DNA of 64,000 bases from Auanema rhodensis (lineage: Eukaryota > Nematoda > Chromadorea > Rhabditida > Rhabditidae), in assembly GCA_964057225.1 (NCBI GenBank), contig OZ059895.1, positions 15,652,001 through 15,716,000 of the forward strand. The letters run 5' to 3'. Every line of letters begins with the position of its first letter. Within the stretch, counting starts at the first letter, position 1. A program made the position numbers and the translations under genes. The notes beneath the pieces were generated by a model. It saw nothing but the letters and a program-made list of their open reading frames with translations. It searched no databases and had not been told where the DNA came from. Shown in pieces: positions 54,332 through 64,000 of the stretch.

Positions 54332-54345
54332 GTAACCATAGCAAC
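54332..54345 (-). promoter_or_regulatory. RFX/DAF-19 X-box
   Basis: GTTGCTATGGTTAC on the minus strand (plus strand GTAACCATAGCAAC), 53 bp before the tectonic ATG. It fits the nematode X-box consensus RYYNYYATRRNRAC at 13 of 14 positions and lies in the usual 50-200 bp window. Confidence 0.75.
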
Positions 54346-54861
54346 GCCGCCTGTCAGTTAGCGCACGGCGACAATATTCTGGGTCATGCTGTCTTGTAAC
54401 GATAATATATATGATCATTTCTTGTATCGAAACACATATAATGTTTGAAAATGAATGCAATCGTTCTGTGCAGTCTTCAGAAGGCTACGAGATGCAACCA
54501 AAGTCGTCCGTTATACGTATAGCAATATGATGTTTGTAAATCTCGTGTTACTCTATGCATATATCTAATATAATTTATGCTACAAAAGTCTGTAAGACAT
54601 AAATTCAAAATATAACATAGGGGGAAAACTTTTAAAGCTAAAGAAAATATACCAGTAGGTAGCGGAAATGAAAATAGTACAGAAAGATTAGGGCGCCTGG
54701 CTAGGTATGTTTTGGAGAGAATTGCAAAATATAAATTTGAAAGATATGATCTAAAAAAAGAATAACACACAGAATAAAAATTTTCACAAATAGCTCACAT
54801 TATCGGAATGATGAGAAATGATAGAAAAAGAAATGTAAACTCTATTGTAATTGTCCTTTTA

Positions 54862-57800
54862 TTACAATGGTGGCTCTTTGACGGGAATTTTTCGAGTTGC
54901 AACCAGATCAATTTTAGAAGATGATGGATCTGAACAGATGAATAGAATAGCATTGCTTAAACACAGCATATAAACAACATTACCTTTTTTGATTATTAGC
55001 TCAACTTCACCAGAATGTTCTGTCTCGATGCCGTCCATGAATCCAGCAATTTTTACGAAATACCTTAAAGAAATATTAGAAATATGAATGAACATCTATT
55101 TATCTTACATCGATTCGAAATCTATTTTACCATATGGTACATTGACAGTATTATTCGAACGATTTATATCAAAAAATTGAACTTTTTCTTCGTTTTCACT
55201 ACCCACTTTACGTATATAGACAACCAAATCCTAGATAAAGTAGTATTCGTTAATATATTGAAAATGATTTATATGATTTGGAACCTTAAAATTATGTTCC
55301 AAAGGGAAATGAACGGTTAAAGTTCCATTATTCCAGATAGCTGTAATATTTGTGGATGTGGCTACAAATGTTGAAAATGGATATGGCTGAATGAGAAGAT
55401 CTACTTGAGCATGAAGATGAGTAAAAATACCTCAGACATAGGGCCCTCAGCAACAGAGTTTGAAGCGGAGATGACAAGATTGTACTTCAAGCCTTCTTCC
55501 AAACGCTCTATTACATGCTCCGTAAGAGTTCCGTTAATCTTAAAATAAGAAATGACATATACAATTCAAAAATCATAGTTAGTAGTACTTCGAAAATCTC
55601 TGCATCTTCTAATCGATCTTCATTTTTCATCAAATGGATTTTGTACATCTAAATAATAAATTAGAAAAATGATTGAATACGAGTATGAACAAGGTTACTT
55701 CGATATTCCCTAATGGATACTTAGGAGGATTCCAAGCGATTCTTACCCTTCTAGGCTCTTGCTCAGCAGACAAAATCTTGGGAGCATCAAAAGGCCCTTC
55801 AACACAACAGAATAAAATGATTATTCAAAGAAAGCTAACCTCCATTCGGTGTATTTACAGTAATTGATTCACTCTTTCCTCCCTCTCCCCATTCATTAAC
55901 AGCAGCAATTCGCAAGTCAAGCTGAACATTGAGAGGAATTTCGTTCTAGAAATAAATTATCAGGAATAAATTATAAGTATCATGAAATCTAGACAAACCT
56001 TAGCCCACAGAACGGGAGGACCAGGAACAACAGCATCAGATTGAGACAAATACAAATGATAACTCTGAATTAAGATCAAAACTAATCATATACATTGCAG
56101 AAATGTACATACCACATTGCCATTAGGATGTTTGCAATGATCCCAATCAATGAAAAGACGGCCTTCTTCAGTAAATTGCCAACGAATGTTGGTAGGAGCA
56201 TCTCCAGGTTCTGAATAACAAATTTGATACATAATTATGGTAATCCTTTAATACTTCTAATAATGACTGTAGTGTTTGCTTCAATTGTTTCAAACTTGTT
56301 AACTGCACGACAATGAACAGTTCGATTACTGACAGTAGATAGCTCGAAGACACCAGAAAACTAAAAACATGAAGCATTAGAAATTAGAATTATCTTTCAT
56401 AGTGTATTACTTCGTCACCATCCACTTCGATCCCTTCTTCACTAATCTGTATTTCTTGCCAATCATCCCAGAAATAATAGAGTTGAGGAGGTGGAGATCC
56501 CTAAAGATTTCACTGAATAAATGAGATTAAGAAAACAAGCTCACAGTTCCAAAACATTTCATTTGAACAGCTTCATTTGGTTCAGCAACATTTGGTATTT
56601 CAAGATCAACCGTACCTAATGATATAGTCAAAGGCAAATCTATAACAAATTAAATCAATAATTCATAAACAAAACTAAAGGAAGTTACATTTCTCATCAG
56701 AAATACACTGAAATGGTTCTGAAATTATTCCGGCTCCGTTGACAGAAACGGCTTGTAGCCGTATCAAGTGATTAACTGATGGCATGACAACAGGTAAATC
56801 AAAGCATGTCTCATTGCCATCCACTTCATTCTTTCTCCATTCACTCAACTCCTCAGAGGCATGCAGAGAGTCATATATGAGATATTTCTTAAATAATATC
56901 AAGAACTCAATTGAAATGTATGGAAACGGCTTACAGTAATTAAGCCATTTGGAAGCTTAGGTGGTACCCAACTGATATTCAAATGATTTTTAAATGGTAA
57001 AATAGTAACATTATACGGGGAACTTCCAGGACCTAAATGGGTTTAATAACTAACTCAACCAAAAGTTATAGAATCGTTAAACCTTGAATATGAATATCGA
57101 CACTTTTACTGGCATTACCCTCAGCATTGACAGCAAGGCATTCAAGCCGACCTCTTTCGGTTAAAGTATTTCTTGTTAATTGAGAACTGCAATCGCTAAT
57201 TGATCAATATGTTGATTAATAGAACAAACTCACGTTGTTGTTTTCTCAGTAGAATTCTGTTGAAGGGACCATCCGTTAACACCATGCTTGATTTCGTATT
57301 CTTCGTTCCATTTCCAATAGACAATTGGAGCAGGTGTACCTTCAGCTTTGCAATGAACAACTAACTTTTCAGCTAAATTTGGCTCTGCAATGATTGTTTC
57401 TCCTTCAAGTATTTCAGCTTTTGTCTTCAGTTCTGAAAGCAAATTTAAATAATTTTGATCGCTTGTATCTCACATACTTCCACGTCCCGTCCTTACGTAT
57501 ATGGGCTTAGAAGCTTGAACAAGTCTCGAAGGATTATCCAATTGAACTGTTATTCTAATCCAATACATCTTATTCGGAAGTAGATGATGACCATCCAAAG
57601 AAAGCGACACCTGAAAATGCATATTTTGATCATTTGAAACCACTTCTTCTTACCGTCATTGTTACATCATCCACAGTCTTAGAATCAACTGTAATAGTTT
57701 GCCATTTTCCAGGAACAATTTGTTCACTTTCTAACATTTCAACCTTATAGTTCTAAACAGGAAATCGTGAAAAAGGAAGCTGATTACAAATATAAACCTG

Positions 57801-60800
57801 AATGGCAGTAGTATGATCATCGGGATCTCGAACAGCAGGAAAAGTGATATGCAAAGTATTATCTTCTTCAACGGTTGCCACAACATCAGTAGGAATAGGT
57901 AAAGCTGAAAGTGATGAAATAAACATTAATCAAACTCAATAAGCTCATACATGACAAGGCGGTTTCAAACTCGATCGTTTGGCTGACTGGCCCTTCAGCT
58001 ACATCATTTCTGGCAGCAACACGAACACGATAAAACGTTTTTGGTTTCAATCCCAAATGATAATCCATTTTCAATCTTTAAAGAATAATATGCACTTAAA
58101 CGTTATATAATGCTAACCTATTAGAATCTGACGGAACTTCAACTGTTTGCCATTCCTTATAATCATCATTAGATTGACCCAAATCACGCGTGAAATATAT
58201 AGAGAAAGCCTGCGCACAACATTAAACTATGTTTTTTATAATTCGATGATTCAGTACCTGAACAGGTGTGGTGCAATTGGGAGGCGACCAGCTTAGCACA
58301 GCTGTATTAGCTTCATCTATATCAACTCTGACTTCACTAGGCGTTGCTTCAGGTCCTGCAAAATATAAAATGACAAAGTAGAACTTGCTTAAAGTGCATA
58401 CCGCCATTTGGTGTAACGAAAGAGACTGGCGCGGACAACGGTCCTCTTCCAGCTTTATTAAATGCTCGTACTCGAATTTGATACATTGTAGAAGGTTTCA
58501 ATTCTTCACTAGCAATTGACAATCTATCATCATAACGTTGACACAAATATTTCTACTACTTTGAGAACAAACCTCTTAATAGGTAGACCAGCACGATTAG
58601 AAGCTTCAAACATCACAGGCTCTTCAACGTTTTCAACGGTAGAATCAATAAGAAAAACTTCATAATGCTAAAGCATGCTAAGTGAAAAAAATGAAAAACT
58701 ATGAAAGCTAACTAATATCGGTTGATTTGGATATAGAGGCTCTTCCCAAACAACTACAATATCCTTTGAATCAATTGACAAAATTTGTAAATTACGAGGA
58801 GGATCGCCTGGCTCTACAGAAATAATAAAATAAAACAATTTTGAAATAATAAACCTACTGTCAACTATAAAATGCACTGATGATGAATTAACGCCTGCTG
58901 AATTTTTGGCTCGACAGTGTAGATGTTTGGAAGAAATTAGTGAAACGTCAATAGTTGCCATAACTTGATCGGAAATGATACCATACTGTAAGGGATACCA
59001 AACATCATCCTGAATTCAAAAACATAGAAAATAAATTCAGAAGAGAGACATACTTCAATTACAGATGGATCATCGTGATCAGAAAGAGCGAATTGCAGAG
59101 TAGGCCGAGGGATTCCTTTCGCCAAACAAGAAACGGTTATCTGAAACAGAAATCGATAAATAAAACAGTAGAGATGATAGAAAATAACATTTTGGCCTGG
59201 CTCCAGCTCATGAGGGCTTTCGGTTGATAATGACACAGCAATGGGAATGGCTGAAATGAAATATGCTCCCTATGGTTTGCTTCGTGAATCTTACTATCGC
59301 TTTCTATAGCAACTACATCGGATATTATACCAGGCCCTAAATCAGAAGCTGCTTGAACACGAACATAGAAGACATCACTTCCTTCGGAAAAAATTCTACG
59401 AAGCCCATTAATAATATCTAGAGTTCGAGAAACTTACTTGACTTTCCTCTCAGTTCCATCTAAATCTATTTTATGCCAATCAGAAAGCGGCTCATCTTTA
59501 TTTAATGAATGATAAACAACATATTTCTGAAATTAATTTTAAATATCAAAATATGTATTTGTAATTACCTTAATATCCCCATTGGGATGTGAAGGTGGCT
59601 GCCAGCTAACAGTATAAGAGCCTTTATCAACTGAGAGCACAATGGATGACGGAGGACTACCAGGACCGCGAATACGAATTTCAACCTGTTTCTCTACCGA
59701 ACCCGCAGAATTGCTCGCAACACATGTCAAATGATCAGATCTCGTTCTGCAAAATTGGAACTCAATCAGTATAGCTGTGATAGCTTATTCAAGAGAATAT
59801 TTGGGAGAATTCAACAATTCAAAAGCTAACCTAGATTTGGCTATAATGACTGAAGTGGTTTTCAAACCATGAACGACCGATGTCACTGTGTAAAATGAAT
59901 GATCAAGATGCAATGATTCACCTAAAACATTGAAATTGCACTAGACGAAAGATTAGTAAAAGAAACCATTAATAGTCCACTGTATTGTTCCTGGAGTAGG
60001 ATGAGACTTTGATACGCATGTCGCCTTTGCTGATGTTGTTATATCAGGATCTAATTCTAACACCGGATGAGGATTCAATTCAATTGTGGGTAATTCCGCT
60101 AAATAACGTGAGTCAAAGTACTGTTTTCGATATTGCTATTCATACCACTATCTTCTGTACTGAAATGAATTTCTCTGGATGGGTTGCCTTGAACAGCTTC
60201 CCCAGTAGCATACAATCTTGCAGCATATGTTCTATTACTTGATAATCCTGCAAAAAATTATCATTTGTTACGAAAGCCGCTACTCTATTTGATACCCTCA
60301 AGAAGGAAACGGCTGCTATTATCAGAAATAAACTGAACTTCTTTCCATTCACTTTCATCAGTAACCCGATATTGCAATGTATAATTCTTAAAATAAATTA
60401 TATTGAGGCGGAAGTAGAATATCGCACTAACCGTTATTAATGGCACATCTTCAGCTGGAACAAATTGAATAATTACACTACTATTAATCAAAACATTGGA
60501 GGATTTGATGACAGGAGCTTTATAAGCTGCAAAACAAAAATTACAATATACCCAAGAAACTCTACAAATAAAACCGGCTGATTTCGTATTGAGTTGAACA
60601 ATATCCGAAGGTAAGCCTTCTACTTCGTTTACAAAAACCGTTGCAATTAGGCGATATAGAGTATTTGCACGAATGCCATACTCAATTTCTGAAGTTGAAT
60701 TATTTTATTTGAATTATTTTGTTTATTGAAAGCTATACTTCGTATCCTGAAATCCAAGTTGGGATTTGAATCTAAAACTTCAATTTGCTTCCAACCGCGT

Positions 60801-61713
60801 TTATAATCCGCCACTGATAATGAAATGTTGTCAGTGAAATATATACTATACCCCTAAACAACTTCTTCAATGAAATAAACAATAATTGTGAAAACACTAA
60901 CGGTAATTCTTCCTTGCGCTTCATTTTCTTCAAATCCTACAAGTTTTAATTCCACATGAATTGTCAATGAGCTGTCTACAGAAGCATTCAGTATAACCTG
61001 TGATTTATCTGGAAAAAAACTTATTATAGTTAATTCATAATAATAAATGTTCATGAACAGCCGAATGATCAACCATCAAATTAGAAAATGAGTCTTACAC
61101 GTGAACCTCCCACGTGAATTTCGCACGTGGCCGTTGCACGTGAGTGATTATTATTACCGATATCGATTGACTAGTAAACAACATGAGTAAGTAAGCACTT
61201 AAAGTGTTATAACTATTTTCCGTTTTCAAATGTCGTTGTTGCACTGTTTTATATTATTATATATTGTGAGAGAAAGAGAAGTCTTTGTGTCGAAATGTAT
61301 AAAGCAACATTACGAAGTTGCAAAAGTTTAGAAAAATGCTTTTGAGATGACAGTAGCTTGCTAAGACCAAAATATAAGAAGAATTTGGTGTAGACAACTG
61401 ACGGATATTTGAAGTTATTTCGCAAGTGCTTTTGCTTTTTTGTTTCCAAATGACCTTTTTTTCACATTTCTGATAATTTTAGTAACACAATCTTATCTTG
61501 ATGATCTAATTTTAAAATAAAATTGTTTTAATATACTTAATTTATAATTATTTGGTAATTATGTAAGTAGAATGTTTTCAACAAATTGAAATTGAAATTG
61601 AAAATAAGAATGAGAATGAGAATGCAAATTTCATTTGACCTACCAGTATGAGCGTGTATAACACATAGATAAGCTATCCGAAGCAGTAGAAATAGGAGAA
61701 TGCGAGAAGACAT
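54862..61713 (-). CDS. Large extracellular FN3/Ig repeat protein
   Basis: About 28 exons, roughly 1,400-1,550 residues. The signal peptide is MSSRILLFLLLRIAYLCVIH, after a CATTTCCAG acceptor. By eye the order is FN3-FN3-Ig-FN3-Ig-FN3-FN3-FN3-Ig-FN3-Ig-FN3-FN3-FN3. FN3 marks include LKPKTFYRVRVAARNDVAEG, LKPSTMYQIRVRAFNKAGRG and ISWVPPKLPNGLI; Ig marks include VHCKAEGTPAPIVYWKW, LTCVASNSAGS and LHCRAKNSAG. Most FN3 domains open with a PGDxP-type linker after each Ig, as in cell-adhesion receptors. No kinase or phosphatase follows. The C-terminus is short (KIPVKEPPL). The last intron (54 nt) is frame-preserving and hydrophobic when read through. Likely an adhesion or matrix protein; no named orthologue assigned. 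Confidence 0.85.
54918..54971 (-). other. Frame-preserving 54-nt intron or membrane-anchor exon
   Basis: Donor AAAAAG|GTAATG, acceptor CTGTTCAG|ATCC. Read through, it codes NVVYMLCLSNAILFIC flanked by lysines, a potential short membrane span. See findings. Confidence 0.5.
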
Positions 61714-62284
61714 TCTGGAAATGTTATACATAGTGAGCATGATGGCTTGAAGTTAAGAAAACGAAGATAATATGAAAACTGTGAAGAGGAATGCTGGTTA
61801 AGTTGCTTTACACAGAGTTCAACTTTTTGGAAGCTCAAACGATTACATGTCATCTTGACAGGAAAAGACAAAAAGGAGGGAGAGATAGAGAGGTAAAAAA
61901 TAAGAAAGAGAATTGGATAGAGGTTAAAGGGGACAAAAAGTGTATAAACGAAGTGACAAAGCTCATTGAACGATGAAATCAGACTTTCGTTCTGGCTCTG
62001 TCTTAGTTGCTTCATCGTATTCGTCCAGGCAACCTCTCACATTCTATCCTCTTCGCTTCGTCCCTCCCTCCCTTCTCTATTCACTTTATCTTCTTCCAAG
62101 CATATGTTTGTGGCTCAGGTGACCAAATGAGTTATTACCCTTCCAAACTATCACCTCCCCTCCTCCACAGCGTTTTCTGCTCTCTTTTTAACGGAATATC
62201 AATATATCTATCTATTTCTTGGCTCCAAGTACTGAACTGATTTCTAGAAATCCTTTGCAACCAATTGATCATCACATAAAAGGA
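61714..62284. other. Upstream region of FN3/Ig gene
   Basis: No gene seen; AT-rich with a pyrimidine-rich patch at 62040-62100. Confidence 0.4.
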
Positions 62285-62506
62285 ATGACAAAACTACTTC
62301 TCCTCTTTTACATAAGTTGTGACATTGCGAGAAACCACTTTCCTATTTCAAACAGTAAACAAAAGTTGAACATTAACGATCAAAGTTCATCTGAATGTCA
62401 TCATAACCACAAAATTTGTAAAATGTTCACGGAAAATAACATACAATATAGATCTCATGACTTGCTAAAGCGCAATAAAAATTATTTCAAGAACAACTTG
62501 AATTAA
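62285..62506 (+). CDS. Candidate small secreted peptide, single exon
   Basis: 73 residues from an ATG. Residues 1-15 (MTKLLLLFYISCDIA) look like a signal peptide. The rest is Asn/Lys/His-rich with two cysteines (SSECHHNHKICKMF) and a dibasic LLKR near the C-terminus, which would release NKNYFKNNLN if processed. No introns. Composition close to the local AT bias means it may be chance. Confidence 0.28.
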   Translation: MTKLLLLFYISCDIARNHFPISNSKQKLNINDQSSSECHHNHKICKMFTENNIQYRSHDLLKRNKNYFKNNLN

Positions 62507-63394
62507 ACATGTTTCAAAGACCTTTTTTCATTTTATTTTAAAACGTATTTATTGGCATTTCGAATAACTTTGAAAAAAAAAGAACTTAAACGAATAGACA
62601 TAGACATAGAGCATACAACTTGATAACCAAAATGAAATGTTAAATGTTGAAATTGTAGAGCAATGGCTATTGCTCGTTTACACGGATGTATGAAATGCCT
62701 GTCATTATCTTGACAACCGAAGACGAGCTCAGCTGATTTACAGCTGTTTTCCTTACTCACGTCGTGTAGTCAGCTGGGAATATGTGAAACGAAACAGCGA
62801 AAATCTGACGTCAGATGATAAATATTCGTAGGGCAGATGATCACGAAGACGATAAAGCAAACTCTTGATAAATTTTGATAGCTTCCAGCAGTAATGCTGT
62901 AAAACCCATGTGCTCATTTACTGTGTGTGTTGTGTTATTGCTTGCTAAACGTATTCAAAGCTTATATTTCATTCAAACTTCAGACGTTCTTTGATATTTG
63001 AGTGAAAAAAAGTTCTCGTATTCTATTAGATACATGCAAGGAGCAGAAGAAATGTGAGTTCAGTTGTGTTGGGTGTGAAGATGTGCGCATGCATGAGAAT
63101 AAGTACATGTTTCGTTAGTTAATGATATTATATATTATAAACTATTATATATGTATAGAAATATATATCATATAATTATTATAATCTTAACTAAAGAATG
63201 ATGTTCTGTGAATATGTGTATATATATGTGTGTGAGGAAGTGCGTGTGTGTGTGTGTGTGTATGTGTGTGTGTGTTTCTCATCTCATATGTGGCTACTGT
63301 TTGCTACGACGTAACAGTAACATTGCTAATCTTCGAAAATCATTCATCGGAGCCTAAACGTTCAAAAAAATATTTAATAATATATACTAACATT
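62507..63394. other. Intergenic with (GT)n tract
   Basis: No gene seen. (GT)n microsatellite at 63243-63275 and a palindromic AT-rich patch at 63125-63180. Confidence 0.5.
63243..63275. repeat. (GT)n microsatellite
   Basis: About 16 GT units with one AT interruption. Confidence 0.95.
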
Positions 63395-63926
63395 TTAATG
63401 TAGAATTAGTTTTCGGCTTCGTTTTACCTTGTTCAGCTTTTCCATAAGACCACGAGGAGGTTTCATGGCTGGTGGTCCAATTTTCTTAGCACGTTGAGAA
63501 ATTCGTGTCCTTTTGCTGGGCACAACAGGTGGTACAGGTCCACTAAAAATCATTTTGTTATACATCGGATCAGTCAAACCAAAGTGTCATGCTCTTTCTG
63601 TTTTCTTACTGTGATTTTCTCTTGCTAGGCTTTGATGGCAAGTGATGAACAGAGGATAATGGTTTTCGATGAATTATCGTTGTTTTTCGAGGTCTAGAGG
63701 CTGATCGAACTATAATATGACCTGCAATAATAATTAATTAATAAGAAGAGTAAAGAACATAGTGGAATGCCAGTTCGTTGTGTGGTTACATGATTCGAAA
63801 TGACATTAATACCGTCAGGTGTATTGCGATTAATTTAAGATTATGCTAATTTATTGTTTTGTTTTATTATGCAAATTATGTGAAGAACATACTGCTTTTG
63901 TTTGTTGTTGAATGTCCGTGAAGTAA
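63395..63926 (-). CDS. 3' end of a basic Pro/Lys/Arg-rich protein gene
   Basis: Three exons join in phase: 63926-63893 (TSRTFNNKS), about 63721-63609 (HIIVRSASRPRKTTIIHRKP), and 63542 to the stop at 63395. The tail is strongly basic with proline clusters (GPVPPVVPSKRTRISQRAKK, PPAMKPPRGLMEKLN, KRSRKLILH), suggesting a nuclear or nucleic-acid-binding protein, though no domain is visible. A donor-like site (AACAAG|GTAAAA) inside the last exon would allow an alternative end. The 5' part lies beyond the right edge. Family not recognised. Confidence 0.55.
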
Positions 63927-64000
63927 CTGTGGATGAGATCTTTAATTGATTAAAATCACAATTAAATATTTAAAACGAAAGCTATATACTTGGATTTAGA

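Noticed and set aside
54248-54460. 70-residue Cys-rich ORF overlapping the tectonic start (-)
   Set aside because: It covers the X-box and the tectonic signal peptide in another frame, and has no splice link to downstream exons.

Overview
The window looks like nuclear DNA from a nematode. It is AT-rich, and most introns are 43-57 nt long with TTTCAG-type acceptors. Gene content also points there: a tandem set of SRT-type chemoreceptors, two transthyretin-like (TTR) secreted proteins, and two GABA-A-type Cys-loop subunits whose best counterparts are nematode LGC-37/HG1 and GAB-1. Several start codons sit just after a TTTCAG-like acceptor, as expected for spliced-leader trans-splicing. The species cannot be named from the sequence alone. 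All gene models were built by hand from splice signals, reading phase and family resemblance, so exon edges can be off by a few bases where homology does not help.

Layout. 1-0.45 kb: end of a minus-strand single-pass membrane protein gene. 1.2-2.0 kb: fragments of an unrecognised minus-strand gene. 2.9-4.0 kb: ribose-5-phosphate isomerase (+). 5.4-6.1 kb: coding-like minus-strand fragments. 6.6-11.85 kb: WASP/N-WASP orthologue (+), convergent with a Costars-domain (ABRA-like) actin regulator at 12.3-12.9 kb (-). 14.7-21.25 kb: three tandem SRT receptor genes (+) with near-identical repeats shuffled between them. 22.7-24.4 kb: two small nematode-type genes. 24.4-27.4 kb: retrotransposon remains, a foldback-like inverted repeat and telomere-like repeats. 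27.4-29.3 kb: tandem TTR-like genes. 29.3-35.05 kb: gene-poor and microsatellite-rich, with exons of a probable long-intron gene. 35.15-36.2 kb: type I membrane protein (+). 36.8-40.2 kb (-) and 46.0-52.2 kb (+): a head-to-head pair of GABA receptor subunit genes (LGC-37-like and GAB-1-like). 52.6-54.3 kb: tectonic gene (-) with an RFX X-box 53 bp upstream. 54.9-61.7 kb: large secreted or membrane FN3/Ig protein (-). 63.4-64 kb: 3' end of a basic protein gene (-).

Functional themes are actin nucleation control (WASP plus Costars, convergent neighbours), inhibitory neurotransmission (two GABA subunits that probably co-assemble), chemosensation and cilia (SRT receptors, tectonic with X-box), and secreted nematode proteins (TTRs).

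The most unusual observations are four GC-AG introns in three genes, two frame-preserving introns whose retention would alter a receptor or add a hydrophobic segment, mosaic homogenisation of the SRT cluster, and the divergent GABA receptor pair. I found no rRNA, tRNA or CRISPR array that I could support.
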